Shown: positions 1 to 9,580, counted from the first letter of the stretch. The stretch: DNA of 64,000 nucleotides from Klebsiella quasivariicola (GCF_002269255.1 NZ_CP022823.1:992001-1056000), one strand, 5' to 3'. Notes: generated by a model not told the origin, from the sequence alone. Program-made: numbers and translations.

Positions 1-1353
1 GCGCTCAGGCATATCTTTTGAACCGTGGGCGTAAGTGGCGGCCTCCACTTCTTCATCCGTAATTGGTGGCAAACCCATGCCGGCAAATACCGCTTGCAGC
101 GCACGGGCGGCTTTATTACGAATGACGATCACGTCCTCTTCACGCACCGGCCGCAGGCCGCCATCGACCTTCAGGTCGCGCTGGATCACGTTGTAGTCGT
201 CGAAGTCTTCGGCATCTTCATTGGAACCGGCGAACATGTTGTCGTAGTTCGGCACCGCTGAGTAACCAGAGGAGATAAAGTCGGTACCAGGCAGGAACTG
301 CATCAGCAGGCGCGCGGTACGTCGCATATCCGAGTGGGTAAAGGTTTGATCGTTGCTGGAGGCACACTCCAGATCCAGTGCCGAGCAAATCAGGTTTTCC
401 GCCAGTACGGCGCGGATCCCCGACGGCACGGCGGACGGCACGCCGATGCAGCTGACGGAGCCATTCTGCAGGCCTTGTACCCCGGCGGCTTTGGTGATGT
501 AGATGCAGCGCGCTTCGAGATAAAGCATGGACTTACCTTCGGCATAGCCCATCTGCACTTCAGAGCCGGAGCCGGAGGTAAAGCGCATTTTCAGGCCGCG
601 TGAAGCGTAGGAGGAGGCGAGGAAGCCTTTTGACCACGGAGTGTCATCGCCATCGGTAAATACCGGCTCCGTGCCGTAGACCGAAATGGTTTCGGCATAG
701 CAGGTGTGGCCCAGCATGCCCAGTTTCAGCTCGGTGGCTTCTTCCAGCGAACATTGGGTGAGCACGCCGGGGCGGCCTACCTGTGAACCGACCAGCAGGG
801 CGATGGCGTTGAACGGCGCGTAGCGCGCCACGGCGACGGTGGTCTCCTGCTCGTCAAAGCCGCGCCATGCGCCTTCGGCGGCATCGGCAGCTATCTGTAC
901 CGGATTATCTTTGATATTGGTGACATGCGCCTGCTGGGATGGCGTGCGGCGGGCGCGCATTTTTTGCATCGCCATCATCATCTCTACCACGTTCATATGC
1001 GACACCACTTCGACGATTTTCGCCGGGGTCATCGCGGTGGTGAGCGGGACGATGTCGCTGCGTTTAACGTTCGGATCGCAGAGCATGTTGGCGAGCTTGA
1101 CCGAATCCATCGCCATGACCTCTTCGGCCCGGGCGAGATTAATGCCGTAGCGTGCGATAAAGTGGTCAATCAGGTCGAACTGGGCAACCGGTTTGCCGTC
1201 GAGTTCGGTCACTGCGCCATTGACAATGCGAATAGAGGGTTTGGGATCGTTAGGGCTTTCCATCGCGATAAAACCCTCTTCGATCCACTCCTTAACGAAA
1301 CCATCCTGATTCACAGGGCGTTTCGCCAGTGCTTCAAATCTTTTCGATCTCAT
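1..1353 (-). CDS. pduC: Propanediol dehydratase large subunit PduC (3' end outside window)
   Basis: Catalytic large subunit of coenzyme-B12-dependent diol dehydratase (PduCDE), which converts 1,2-propanediol to propionaldehyde inside the Pdu microcompartment. The frame is open from the ATG at 1353 to the window edge, giving 451 codons of a family length of about 554, so roughly the last 100 residues lie outside. The N-terminus reads MRSKRFEALAKRPVNQDGF, typical of PduC/PddA, and long conserved stretches such as GLQNGSVSCIGVPSA are visible. It lies 18 nt downstream of pduB and is the third gene of a pduABC order, so it is expected to be transcribed from the pduA promoter under PocR control. 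The related glycerol dehydratase DhaB has the same fold, but the pduA-pduB context favours PduC. Confidence 0.95.
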   Translation of the reverse strand, partial: MRSKRFEALAKRPVNQDGFVKEWIEEGFIAMESPNDPKPSIRIVNGAVTELDGKPVAQFDLIDHFIARYGINLARAEEVMAMDSVKLANMLCDPNVKRSDIVPLTTAMTPAKIVEVVSHMNVVEMMMAMQKMRARRTPSQQAHVTNIKDNPVQIAADAAEGAWRGFDEQETTVAVARYAPFNAIALLVGSQVGRPGVLTQCSLEEATELKLGMLGHTCYAETISVYGTEPVFTDGDDTPWSKGFLASSYASRGLKMRFTSGSGSEVQMGYAEGKSMLYLEARCIYITKAAGVQGLQNGSVSCIGVPSAVPSGIRAVLAENLICSALDLECASSNDQTFTHSDMRRTARLLMQFLPGTDFISSGYSAVPNYDNMFAGSNEDAEDFDDYNVIQRDLKVDGGLRPVREEDVIVIRNKAARALQAVFAGMGLPPITDEEVEAATYAHGSKDMPER

Positions 1354-1371
1354 GAATCAGCCTCGCGGGTA

Positions 1372-2184
1372 TTAAATGTAGGAGGGGCGATCGTTTTTCG
1401 GTTCCGCGCCCAGCGTCGCTAGTACGGTTTTGCCGATCTCTCTGGCGGAGATCACCGCCTGGCGCACCGCGCCGGAGTCGCCGGAAATCACCAGGATGGC
1501 TTCGTTGCTGAAGCTGGTGCCGTGCGCCGGTGAGCTGTAAGCCACCACCTCGACGTTGGCTGATTTCAGCGCAGTATCAGCCATCAGCACGCCGACAGAC
1601 GCCGGGGCGCCGACGATAATGCCGCAGGCGCGGCCCAGCGGAGCGCCGAAGGCTTTTTCAAGGGCATAACTGGCGCGCGCGGTATACTGCAGCTCGATAT
1701 GACCCGCCTCGTTGCCGTAGACATCGCCGAAAGTACGGTCCAGCTCTTTCAGTGCGACCTCAATACCGCGTTTGACGTCGGAAACATCGTTCCCGCCCAA
1801 CACAATCAGCGAGCCATGGCCGGCGCCGCCTTTGGTGTCGCGAGGAAGCTCAATGCTGACCACTTCGGTATTGGTAGCTTTTACCGCTTCATCAGCGGCC
1901 ATAATGTGCGGGCCGGCGCCGGTGCGGGCGCCGAGGATGCCGATAGAGCGATAGCGTTTTTCAAGCTTCATCGCTTCCAGCAACGCGGCATCCACGTTGG
2001 CGATGACCAGTCCGAGGGTGTCGCCAATGGCGGTCCCGACAAATTCCGTTAAGCTGCAGCTTTTCTCTGCCATAGCCGTCTCTCCTGTGGGATGGGGGGT
2101 ATCGGGAAGCGCCTGCTGCTCTGGCGTTGCCACACGGGCTATTACTTGCGCCATGATCTGTTCAACCAGCTCATTGCTGCTCAT
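1372..2184 (-). CDS. pduB: Microcompartment shell protein PduB (with internal start for PduB')
   Basis: Shell protein of the propanediol-utilisation microcompartment, 270 aa, with two tandem BMC domains (roughly residues 45-140 and 150-255); it forms the pseudohexameric trimer tiles of the shell. Its ATG overlaps the pduA stop by 4 nt (ATGA). The first 37 residues ([16 protein letters not shown]...) are the PduB-specific extension, known in Salmonella to link shell and enzyme core. Met38 is a second start: its ATG at 2071-2073 is preceded by AGGAGAG at good spacing, which would give the shorter PduB' of 233 aa. Both forms are known products in the family. Confidence 0.95.
   Translation of the reverse strand: MSSNELVEQIMAQVIARVATPEQQALPDTPHPTGETAMAEKSCSLTEFVGTAIGDTLGLVIANVDAALLEAMKLEKRYRSIGILGARTGAGPHIMAADEAVKATNTEVVSIELPRDTKGGAGHGSLIVLGGNDVSDVKRGIEVALKELDRTFGDVYGNEAGHIELQYTARASYALEKAFGAPLGRACGIIVGAPASVGVLMADTALKSANVEVVAYSSPAHGTSFSNEAILVISGDSGAVRQAVISAREIGKTVLATLGAEPKNDRPSYI
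2071..2090 (-). promoter_or_regulatory. Internal ribosome binding site and ATG for PduB'
   Basis: Inside pduB the minus strand reads AGGAGAGACGGCTATG, a strong Shine-Dalgarno sequence 7 nt before the Met38 codon. This supports in-frame internal initiation of the short shell protein PduB', as described for Salmonella pduB. Confidence 0.7.
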
Positions 2185-2465
2185 TGGCTATTCCCCTTCG
2201 GTAAGATTTTTTCAACATCGGTATGGGGGCGGGGAATAACGTGTACGGCTTTCACCTCGCCCACATGGCGGGCTGTGGCGGCACCGGCGTCGGTGGCGGC
2301 TTTTACGGCCCCCACGTCGCCACGAACGATGACGGTCACCAGGCCTGAACCGATCCTTTCATAGCCAACTAATAAGACGTTAGCCGACTTAACCATTGCG
2401 TCAGCGGCCTCTATGGCTGCGGTTAAGCCTTTGGTTTCTACCATTCCTAATGCTTCTTGTTGCAT
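2181..2465 (-). CDS. pduA: Microcompartment shell protein PduA
   Basis: Small hexameric BMC-domain shell protein of the propanediol microcompartment; its central pore passes propanediol. At 94 aa it is one complete BMC domain (residues about 5-90) with the family signature [18 protein letters not shown]. It is the first gene of the minus-strand pdu operon and overlaps pduB by 4 nt. The promoter lies in the AT-rich 2466-2989 gap shared with pduF. EutM/EutS-type and CcmK paralogues share the fold, but linkage to pduB and pduC settles the assignment. Confidence 0.96.
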   Translation of the reverse strand: MQQEALGMVETKGLTAAIEAADAMVKSANVLLVGYERIGSGLVTVIVRGDVGAVKAATDAGAATARHVGEVKAVHVIPRPHTDVEKILPKGNSQ

Positions 2466-2989
2466 AAAGACCTCGCAGGGTATGTTCCAGTGGGGAAACT
2501 ATATGGCGCGGCGGCGAAAAAGAATGGCTGAGTTGATGGTGAAGAGTAAAAAAATAGTGGTTTTCTGATAGTATAAAATTAAAGTTATTTATTTTATGTA
2601 TTTGTTTTTAAATGATTTTAACTTCATTATTAATATGATTATTTTGCACTGCTTACTCCGTATTTACATTTTTATGAATGCTTTTTTTAATTTTTTTTGT
2701 TATGCGAGTTTAGGCGTGATGTGATATTTGTTGGAAAATAAACATGTTGATTTCGCAATTTTTTATTATTGAAAAGGGCATTGAAATATCCCTTCATGGC
2801 TTGTCAATGCTGAAAAGAAAGATCAGTTAAGAGCAATAAATTATTCTTCTTCGGCGACTTTACGCCGCCTGTTTTTAGCAGGATGCCAACACTTTGCCGC
2901 CGCCGGTTTCTATAGTGGGCCTCGCCGTACCCAACGAGCCAGCGGATGGTTGGCTGGCCTGGACACGAACTTCGTCACGAGGTGTCACA
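2466..2989. promoter_or_regulatory. Divergent pduA / pduF control region
   Basis: This 524-nt stretch holds no credible gene. It is strongly AT-rich between about 2530 and 2860 while both flanking genes are GC-rich. It must contain the start sites for pduABC (leftward) and pduF (rightward). In Salmonella the same gap binds PocR, with CRP and ArcA effects. One CRP-like half site (TGTGA) lies near 2720, but I could not fix a full operator or a convincing -35/-10 pair by eye. Confidence 0.6.
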
Positions 2990-3799
2990 ATGAATGGTTC
3001 TTTACGCGCGCAATGCATTGCCGAGTTTTTAGGCACCGGGCTGTTTCTGTTTTTTGGTATCTGCTGCCTGAGCGCCCTGAAACTGACCGGCGCCAGCCTG
3101 GGGCTGTGGGAGATCTGTATTATCTGGGGACTGGGTATTTCTCTGGCGGTATATCTGACCGCCGGCATTTCGGGGGGGCACCTTAACCCCGCGGTCACCG
3201 TGGCGCTGTGGCTGTTTGCCTGCTTCCCGGGCAGAAAAGTGGTGCCTTATATCGTGGCTCAGGTCGCCGGCGCGTTTGGCGGCGCTGTACTGGCCTGGAT
3301 ACTTTACAGCACCCTGTTTACGCACTTTGAAACGGTGCATCATATGGTGCGCGGCAGCCTGGAAAGCCTGCAGCTGGCCAGCATTTTCAGTACTTATCCA
3401 GCGCCTGAGCTGAGCGTCTGGCATGCGGCGCTGGTGGAGGTGGTAATCACCTCGATGCTGATGGGAATGATCATGGCGCTCACCGATGATGGTAACGGCG
3501 TACCCAAGGGGCCACTGGCGCCGCTGTTGATTGGTATACTGGTGGCGGTGATCGGTGCCTCGACCGGGCCACTTACCGGCTTCGCGATGAATCCAGCGCG
3601 CGATTTTGGTCCGAAATTGTTCACCTGGCTTGCCGGGTGGGGCAATATCGCCATGACCGGGGGAAGAGATATTCCCTATTTTATCGTGCCTGTCATCGCG
3701 CCGTTGTTGGGGGCCTGCCTCGGCGCTGCAATTTATCGTTTTCTCATTGCCAATAATCTGCCCTGTCATACCTGTGTGGAGGAAGAAAATACGCGTTAA
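2990..3799 (+). CDS. pduF: Propanediol diffusion facilitator PduF
   Basis: Aquaglyceroporin-family inner-membrane channel that lets 1,2-propanediol into the cell. The ATG at 2990 gives 269 aa with the expected N-terminus MNGSLRAQCIAEFLGTG. A longer open frame from 2894 adds 32 residues without membrane character, and the sequence CGAGGT before 2990 supports the shorter start. Both half-helix motifs are present: SGGHLNPAVTVAL, and GFAMNPARDFGPK with the Asp that marks glycerol-type channels. About six membrane segments are visible. It is transcribed divergently from pduA and followed by a strong hairpin terminator before pocR. Confidence 0.95.
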   Translation: MNGSLRAQCIAEFLGTGLFLFFGICCLSALKLTGASLGLWEICIIWGLGISLAVYLTAGISGGHLNPAVTVALWLFACFPGRKVVPYIVAQVAGAFGGAVLAWILYSTLFTHFETVHHMVRGSLESLQLASIFSTYPAPELSVWHAALVEVVITSMLMGMIMALTDDGNGVPKGPLAPLLIGILVAVIGASTGPLTGFAMNPARDFGPKLFTWLAGWGNIAMTGGRDIPYFIVPVIAPLLGACLGAAIYRFLIANNLPCHTCVEEENTR

Positions 3800-3867
3800 C
3801 GTCATAGAAGGAATGTATCAGTGAAATAGCCAGGCTATTTTCATGAACCGATATCACGAACCGCTCA

Positions 3868-3895
3868 AAAAGTCTCCCCGGGTTGGGAGACTTTT
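3868..3895 (+). terminator. Terminator after pduF
   Basis: A perfect 11-bp hairpin, AAAAGTCTCCC / GGGAGACTTTT with loop CGGGTT, lies 68 nt after the pduF stop. It has a T tract on the right and an A tract on the left, so it could stop transcription in either direction. It separates pduF from pocR. Confidence 0.85.
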
Positions 3896-4002
3896 GTTAT
3901 TGTCAATGCACTTTTTTATCGTCGACGGGATCTGATGCTAAAAAAGGTAAATATGAAAAATATGTTTTATTTATAACAAAAAATTAACTGAGGGGTTTTA
4001 TC

Positions 4003-4914
4003 ATGATTTCTGCGAGTACCCTGAACTCAGAACTCATCAATAAAATCGCACAGGATTTTGCGCAAGCCACCAGTCTGGCGGTTGTGGTCGTCAATATTCA
4101 CGGTGATGAGATTTCTGAACTGTTTAATTTCACGCCGTTTTGCCAGCTGATGCGTCAGCACCCGGAGCACAGCGGACGCTGTCGCATGAGCGACCGCTGC
4201 GGCGGACTGGAAGCCTCGAAAAATGACCAACTGTGCATCTACCGCTGCCACGCGGGCTTAACCGATTTTTCCATACCGCTGGTGATCGCCGGCCACCTGG
4301 TCGGCTTCGTGCTCTGTGGTCAGGTTCGTCTGAGCAATGATGTTGAACTGGTTGATATCCTGAACGTTGATGACCGCTGGCAGAACGATCCGGCGCTGGT
4401 TCAGGCGTTCCGCAATGTGCCTGAGATGGACTATTCCCGGGTTATCGCCTCGGCGGATTTGCTAAAGTTGATTGTGGAAAATTGTCTGAAAAAACAGCTT
4501 AATTTCGTGGTCATCAAAGATAATCCGTCACAGAACGACCCGGCGCAAAGCAACCGGGCGCCCTCGCCGCACGACGGCAAAATGAAGAAGGCGCTGCGCT
4601 ATATCGACGCGCATCTCTCCGATGAACTGCGTCTGGAGGATGTGGCGGCGCACGTCTATCTTAGCCCATACTATTTCAGTAAATTGTTTAAAAAATATCA
4701 GGGGATCGGCTTTAACGCCTGGATCAATCAGCAGCGAATGGCGAGCGCAAAAGAGCTGCTATGCCACAGCGACTGGAGCATTGCCAGCATCGCGCGGAAT
4801 TTAGGTTTTTCGCAAACCAGCTATTTTTGCAAAGTGTTTCGCCAGACCTATCAGGTCACGCCGCAGGCATTTCGTCAGCAAATTAATGCCGGATCACAAA
4901 CTGAGTCTTTTTAA
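4003..4914 (+). CDS. pocR: PocR, AraC-type activator of pdu and cob/cbi
   Basis: Transcription activator that responds to 1,2-propanediol and turns on both the pdu genes and the cobalamin operon. Its 303 aa comprise an N-terminal PocR sensory domain (about residues 8-170) with a cysteine-rich segment (CRMSDRCGG and CIYRCHAG), and a C-terminal AraC/XylS double helix-turn-helix (about 195-295, with the ending typical of the family, GFSQTSYFCKVFRQTYQVTP). The position between pduF and the cbi operon is the standard one. The cysteine cluster could bind metal or sense redox state, but that is inference. The promoter is in the 100 nt after the pduF terminator, which is AT-rich. Confidence 0.95.
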   Translation: MISASTLNSELINKIAQDFAQATSLAVVVVNIHGDEISELFNFTPFCQLMRQHPEHSGRCRMSDRCGGLEASKNDQLCIYRCHAGLTDFSIPLVIAGHLVGFVLCGQVRLSNDVELVDILNVDDRWQNDPALVQAFRNVPEMDYSRVIASADLLKLIVENCLKKQLNFVVIKDNPSQNDPAQSNRAPSPHDGKMKKALRYIDAHLSDELRLEDVAAHVYLSPYYFSKLFKKYQGIGFNAWINQQRMASAKELLCHSDWSIASIARNLGFSQTSYFCKVFRQTYQVTPQAFRQQINAGSQTESF

Positions 4915-5205
4915 ATGACAATATTTTGCTATTGCCGATTTTTGATATCCCGGAGTATCTTCATCATTATAAAATGAAAAAAACGACAGTAGAGCAATAA
5001 ATTGTCATAGCGCAACAAAATAGTGATATTCGAGGGATAAACTACACCAGTTTTTATTTTTGTGATGGGATAGAGTGTCCGTTAATACGAGACTACTGAT
5101 TATTACAAACCGGTTTCCCTCACTGACGTCATTGTGACGAGTGATGAAACGGTAAAACAAAACATAAAGCATTAGCCGTCGATGCAGGGCGCATCGGCGA
5201 AAAAA
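4915..5205 (+). promoter_or_regulatory. cbi/cob operon promoter region
   Basis: The gap between pocR and the cobalamin riboswitch contains no gene. It should carry the PocR-activated promoter of the 16-kb cbi-cob operon. The first half is AT-rich. I did not find a -35/-10 pair good enough to name. A small hairpin, CGATGC / GCATCG, at about 5180-5196 directly precedes the riboswitch. Confidence 0.5.
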
Positions 5206-5362
5206 ACCGACAGGTTCGACACCAACCAGGTGTCAGGGAAGGGGGTGTAAATCCCCCGCAGCCCCCGCTGCTGTGATGCTGACGACCCCGCAAAAACCAC
5301 TGATCGAAAGATTGGGAAGGGCGGGCGAGAACGAGGCTAAGCCAGAAGACCTGCCTGCCGGT
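5206..5362 (+). ncRNA. Cobalamin (B12) riboswitch
   Basis: This is the adenosylcobalamin-sensing leader of the cbi operon. Recognised elements are the closing P1 pairing CCGACAGG (5207-5214) with CCTGCCGG (5354-5361), the GGGGGTGTAAATCCCCC hairpin, the CCACTGATCGAAAGAT segment, and the highly conserved B12 box AAGCCAGAAGACCTGCC just before the right arm of P1. Binding of the vitamin is expected to shut off translation of cbiA. The start codon is another 104 nt downstream, with its own hairpin. Confidence 0.93.
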
Positions 5363-5436
5363 AACTGACCAACAACTTCGGTGGGAAGTGGGTGGCTTAG
5401 CGGTGCGTGGTCGCAGGACCAGGCATGCGTGCAGCT

Positions 5437-5467
5437 ATACCCTGACCACCTGGACAGGACAGGGTAT
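5437..5467 (+). promoter_or_regulatory. RBS-masking hairpin at cbiA start
   Basis: ATACCCTG (5437-5444) is perfectly complementary to CAGGGTAT (5460-5467). The right arm overlaps the Shine-Dalgarno stretch (AGGACAGGG) and the first two bases of the cbiA ATG. A hairpin at this position is the known output module of the Salmonella cob riboswitch, so this is probably how the upstream aptamer controls translation. Confidence 0.65.
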
Positions 5468-6842
5468 GGTAACCAGGCGTGCGTTCATTCTTGCGGGTAC
5501 CGGCAGCGGTTGTGGCAAAACCACCGTTACGCTCGGCCTGCTCAGCTTGCTCCAACAGCGCGGTATGCGGGTGCAACCCTGTAAAGTAGGGCCTGATTAC
5601 CTGGACACCGCCTGGCACACCGCCATCAGCGGCGTCGCCTCCCGCAATCTCGACAGCTTTATGCTTCCCACCCCGATACTCAACGCGCTGTTTACCGAAC
5701 AGTTGCAGCAGGCCGACATCGCGGTTATCGAGGGGGTGATGGGCCTGTATGACGGCTACGGCACCGACCCCAACTATTGCAGCAGCGCGGCGATGGCTAA
5801 GCAGCTTGGCTGCCCGGTGATTTTGCTGGTCGATGGCAAAGCGGTGTCGACCTCCATCGCCGCCACGGTGATGGGCTTTCAGCACTTTGATCCTGCCCTC
5901 AACATTGCCGGCGTTATCGTCAATCGCGTTAACAGCGACGCGCACTTCCAGCTATTGAAAAGCGCCATTGAGCGCTACTGTCAGGTGCCAGTGCTCGGCT
6001 ATGTGCCGCGCGTGGAAGGCGTAGCGCTGCCCGAGCGGCATCTGGGGCTGGTCACCGCCCGCGAGTCGGTGGTCAATCAGCAGGCATGGCGGGATTTTGC
6101 CAGCCAGCTGGGGCGCACCCTCGACATAGACCGGCTGCTGGCCATCAGCGAACTAGCGACCTTGCCGGTGGGCGAGTGGGGGGAGACGCTTGCCGCCGAT
6201 GCCGGCGAAGGACTGACGCTGGCCCTCGCCGACGATGAGGCCTTCAATTTTTATTACCCTGATAACCTGGCGCTGCTGGCGCGCTGCGGCGTGAAGATTG
6301 TGCGCTTTAGCCCACTGCGCGATCGCCAGCTTCCGGCCTGCCAGATGATCTGGCTCGGCGGCGGCTACCCGGAGCTGCACGCGGCCGGGCTGTCTGCCAA
6401 CCACGAGATGCTGGCGCAGCTTCGCGCGGCGCACCGGCGCGGAGTGGCAATCTACGCCGAGTGCGGCGGCCTGATGTATCTGGGCACGACCCTGGAGGTC
6501 ACCGGTGGCGAGCGCTACGCGATGGCGGATATTATTCCCGGACACAGCCGAATGGGGACGCGTCTGACCCGGTTCGGCTACTGCGAAGCGCAGGCACAGC
6601 AGCAGACGCTGCTGGCCGCGCCCGGCGAGTGGCTGCGTGGCCATGAATTTCATTACTCCGATTTTTCTCCCGCCACCGCTGCCGTACTGGCCTGCCGTAA
6701 ACAGCGTGATGGTAAGACGCTCCAGCAGTGGCAGGGAGGATGGCAGTCCGGCAGCGCCTTTGCCAGCTATCTCCATGTCCACTTTGCCCAGCGTCCCACC
6801 ATGCTCAACCACTGGCTGCGGGCAGCAAGGAGGGCGCAATGA
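5466..6842 (+). CDS. cbiA: Cobyrinate a,c-diamide synthase CbiA
   Basis: ATP- and glutamine-dependent enzyme that amidates the a and c side chains of cobyrinate; cytoplasmic. The ATG at 5466 gives 458 aa, the family length. An upstream in-frame start at 5388 would add 26 non-conserved residues encoded within the leader, so it was rejected. The N-terminal BioD-like domain has the P-loop GTGSGCGKTT (residues about 11-20). The C-terminal triad-type glutaminase domain has its nucleophile in AECGGLMYLG and ends with the ASYLHVHF motif. It is the first gene of the operon and overlaps cbiB by ATGA. Confidence 0.96.
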   Translation: MVTRRAFILAGTGSGCGKTTVTLGLLSLLQQRGMRVQPCKVGPDYLDTAWHTAISGVASRNLDSFMLPTPILNALFTEQLQQADIAVIEGVMGLYDGYGTDPNYCSSAAMAKQLGCPVILLVDGKAVSTSIAATVMGFQHFDPALNIAGVIVNRVNSDAHFQLLKSAIERYCQVPVLGYVPRVEGVALPERHLGLVTARESVVNQQAWRDFASQLGRTLDIDRLLAISELATLPVGEWGETLAADAGEGLTLALADDEAFNFYYPDNLALLARCGVKIVRFSPLRDRQLPACQMIWLGGGYPELHAAGLSANHEMLAQLRAAHRRGVAIYAECGGLMYLGTTLEVTGGERYAMADIIPGHSRMGTRLTRFGYCEAQAQQQTLLAAPGEWLRGHEFHYSDFSPATAAVLACRKQRDGKTLQQWQGGWQSGSAFASYLHVHFAQRPTMLNHWLRAARRAQ

Positions 6843-7798
6843 CCCTTCTCGCCTGGTGTGTGGCCTGGATACTTGATGTCGTCATTGGCGATCCGCCGCA
6901 CTGGCCGCACCCGGTGCGCTGGATAGGCCGCCTGATTACCGTCAGCCAGCGCGTGGTGCGGCGTGTCTGCCATAGCGATCGGGCGCTGCGTATCGGCGGC
7001 GGGGTGATGTGGCTGGTGGTGACCGGGCTGACATGGGGTGTGGCCTGGGGCGCACTGGCGCTGGCGCGGGGGATCCATCCCTGGCTCGGATGGCTGGTGG
7101 AGGTGTGGATGATCTTCACTGCGCTGGCGGGGCGCTGCCTGGCGCAGTCGGCGATGGCGGTGGCCCGGCCGCTGCAGGCCGGGGATCTCGCCGAAAGCCG
7201 GCATAAGCTCTCCTGGATTGTCGGGCGCGACACCTCTCAGCTCCAGCCTGCGCAGATCAACCGTGCGGTGGTGGAGACCGTGGCGGAAAACACGGTGGAT
7301 GGCATTATCGCGCCGTTCTTTTTTCTGCTCCTTGGCGGTGCGCCGCTGGCCATGGCCTATAAAGCGGTCAACACCCTCGATTCCATGGTCGGCTACAAAC
7401 ACGAAAAATACCGGGCGATCGGCATGGTCAGCGCCCGTCTTGATGATGTGGCCAACTTCCTTCCCGCCCGGCTGAGCTGGCTGCTGTTCAGCCTTGCCGC
7501 GGTGCTATGTCGGGAAGATGGCGCCCGGGCGCTGCGCACGGGCTGGCGCGATCGCTATCAGCACAGCAGTCCTAACTGTGCCTGGCCAGAAGCGACCGTC
7601 GCCGGCGCGCTGGGGATCCGCCTTGGCGGCCCGAACGATTACTTCGGCCAGCGCGTTGAAAAGCCCTGGATAGGCGACGCCGTCCGCGACATCGCGGTGG
7701 GCGATATTTCCCGAACCATTCGATTGATGTGGGTGGCGTCAACCCTGGCGCTGGCGCTGTTTATCGGCGTGCGCTACTGGCTGGTCGGCGCAGCCTGA
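6839..7798 (+). CDS. cbiB: Adenosylcobinamide-phosphate synthase CbiB
   Basis: Inner-membrane enzyme that attaches the aminopropanol arm to adenosylcobyric acid. The ATG at 6839 overlaps the cbiA stop and gives 319 aa, as in Salmonella. The N-terminus MTLLAWCVAWILDVVIGDPP is the conserved start, including the GDP motif. Conserved ETVAENTVDG and NTLDSMVGY motifs follow, with about four to five membrane segments. A longer frame from 6728 runs within cbiA and was rejected. Confidence 0.96.
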   Translation: MTLLAWCVAWILDVVIGDPPHWPHPVRWIGRLITVSQRVVRRVCHSDRALRIGGGVMWLVVTGLTWGVAWGALALARGIHPWLGWLVEVWMIFTALAGRCLAQSAMAVARPLQAGDLAESRHKLSWIVGRDTSQLQPAQINRAVVETVAENTVDGIIAPFFFLLLGGAPLAMAYKAVNTLDSMVGYKHEKYRAIGMVSARLDDVANFLPARLSWLLFSLAAVLCREDGARALRTGWRDRYQHSSPNCAWPEATVAGALGIRLGGPNDYFGQRVEKPWIGDAVRDIAVGDISRTIRLMWVASTLALALFIGVRYWLVGAA

Positions 7799-7808
7799 GG
7801 AGAACCTG

Positions 7809-8444
7809 ATGCAGTACATACAACAACCGCAGGCGATCGAGGCAAAAAGCTTCGACATCATCAGCGAGATCATCGCCGAAACGCGGCCGGACTACCATTT
7901 TGCCAGCCCACTGCACGAGGCGATTATCAAGCGGGTGATCCACACCACCGCTGACTTCGACTGGCTGGATATTCTGTGGTTTTCTCCGGATGCCCTGATC
8001 GCGCTGAGCGAGGCGTTGAGCCGGCCCTGCACGCTGTATACCGATACCACCATGGCGCTGTCCGGGATCAACAAAACCCTGCTGGCCCGCTTTGGCGGCG
8101 AATGCCGCTGTTATATCAGCGACCCGCGGGTGGTGCGCGAGGCACAGAGCCGGGGGATGACCCGCTCGATGGCGGCGGTGGATATTGCGGTGCAGGAGCC
8201 CGGGGAGAAAGTGTTCGTCTTCGGCAATGCGCCAACCGCGCTGTTTCGCCTGCTGGAACATCGCGAGACGGCCATCGGCGGCGTGGTGGGGGTGCCGGTC
8301 GGGTTCGTCGGCGCGGCGGAGTCGAAAGCGGCGCTCAGCGAGAGCGGCCTGCCGGCCATCGCCGCGCTCGGCCGCAAAGGGGGTAGCAACGTGGCGGCAG
8401 CGATTGTGAACGCTCTGCTTTACCACCTGCGGGAGGCGCAATGA
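7809..8444 (+). CDS. cbiC: Cobalt-precorrin-8 methylmutase CbiC
   Basis: Moves the C11 methyl group to C12 in cobalt-precorrin-8, giving cobyrinate. It has 211 aa, one residue more than the usual length, with the family start [21 protein letters not shown]. The conserved catalytic-His region [13 protein letters not shown] and the ending [18 protein letters not shown] are present. A GAGGAG Shine-Dalgarno sits just upstream in the 10-nt gap after cbiB. The stop overlaps the cbiD ATG. Confidence 0.96.
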   Translation: MQYIQQPQAIEAKSFDIISEIIAETRPDYHFASPLHEAIIKRVIHTTADFDWLDILWFSPDALIALSEALSRPCTLYTDTTMALSGINKTLLARFGGECRCYISDPRVVREAQSRGMTRSMAAVDIAVQEPGEKVFVFGNAPTALFRLLEHRETAIGGVVGVPVGFVGAAESKAALSESGLPAIAALGRKGGSNVAAAIVNALLYHLREAQ

Positions 8445-9580
8445 GCGATCAGACCTTTGACGCCCCGGTGTGGCATCACGGCAAAGCGCTGCGCAAGGGC
8501 TACACCACCGGCTCCTGCGCCACGGCGGCGGCAAAAGTGGCGGCGCTGATGGTGATGCGCCAGCATCTGATCCACCAGGTCTCGATCGTCACCCCCTCCG
8601 GCGTCACCCTGTGCCTGAACGTCGAGTCTCCGCACGTCGAAGGGCAGCAGGCGGTCGCCGCGATCCGTAAAGACGGCGGCGATGATGTCGACGCCACCCA
8701 CGGCATGCTGATTTTTGCCCGGGTGACCCTCAATGACAGCGGAGAGATTAGCCTGTTGGGCGGCGAGGGCATCGGCACGGTGACCCGCAAAGGGATCGGC
8801 CTGCCGACAGGCAGCCCGGCGATAAACCGTACTCCGCGGCACACCATCGAGACCGCCGTGCGCGAAGCGATTGGCCCTTCCCGCGGCGCGCAGGTGGAGA
8901 TCTTTGCCCCGGAAGGCGCAAGCCGCGCGCAAAAAACCTATAACGCCCGGCTGGGGATCCTCGGCGGCATCTCGATTATCGGCACCACCGGGATCGTCAC
9001 CCCGATGTCGGAAGAGAGCTGGAAACGCTCGCTCTCCCTCGAGCTGGAGATAAAACGCGCCGCCGGGCTGGAGCGCGTGGTGCTGGTGCCGGGCAACCAC
9101 GGTGAGCGCTTTGTCCGCGAGCAGATGGGCATCGACCCGCAGATAGTGGTCACCATGAGCAACTTCGTCGGCTACATGATTGAAGAGGCGGTTCGGCTCG
9201 GTTTTCGCCAGATTGTGCTCATCGGCCACCCCGGCAAACTGATCAAAATCGCCGCCGGGATCTTTCATACCCACAGCCATATCGCCGATGCGCGGATGGA
9301 AACCCTCGTCGCCCATCTGGCGCTGCTTGGCGCGCCGCTGCCGCTGCTGACGCTGGTCAGCGAGTGCGACACCACCGAAGCGGCAATGGAGCATATCGAC
9401 GCCTGGGGATACCAGCGCCTCTATAACCATCTGGCTGAGCGAATCTGCCAGCGCGTTCTCGAGATGCTGCGCTTCACTCAGCACCCGCCTACCTGCGACG
9501 CGGTTCTCTTTTCTTTTGATAACCAGGTGCTGGGCAGCAGTCGTCCCCTGGAGACGATTGCCCGGGAGCTGGCATGTTGA
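8441..9580 (+). CDS. cbiD: Cobalt-precorrin-5B C1-methyltransferase CbiD
   Basis: SAM-dependent C1-methylation of cobalt-precorrin-5B in the anaerobic corrin pathway. At 379 aa it is complete, with the CbiD signature [16 protein letters not shown] near the N-terminus and [16 protein letters not shown] in the middle. CbiD is not related to the other methyltransferases of this operon. It overlaps cbiC by 4 nt and cbiE by 7 nt, as expected for translational coupling. Confidence 0.96.
   Translation: MSDQTFDAPVWHHGKALRKGYTTGSCATAAAKVAALMVMRQHLIHQVSIVTPSGVTLCLNVESPHVEGQQAVAAIRKDGGDDVDATHGMLIFARVTLNDSGEISLLGGEGIGTVTRKGIGLPTGSPAINRTPRHTIETAVREAIGPSRGAQVEIFAPEGASRAQKTYNARLGILGGISIIGTTGIVTPMSEESWKRSLSLELEIKRAAGLERVVLVPGNHGERFVREQMGIDPQIVVTMSNFVGYMIEEAVRLGFRQIVLIGHPGKLIKIAAGIFHTHSHIADARMETLVAHLALLGAPLPLLTLVSECDTTEAAMEHIDAWGYQRLYNHLAERICQRVLEMLRFTQHPPTCDAVLFSFDNQVLGSSRPLETIARELAC

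Noticed and set aside
2894..2989. Upstream in-frame start for pduF
   Set aside because: It would add a 32-residue non-membrane extension not found in PduF; the internal ATG has a ribosome site and the conserved N-terminus.
5388..5465. Upstream in-frame start for cbiA
   Set aside because: The extra 26 residues are translated from the leader region and the hairpin; conservation and the ribosome site support 5466.
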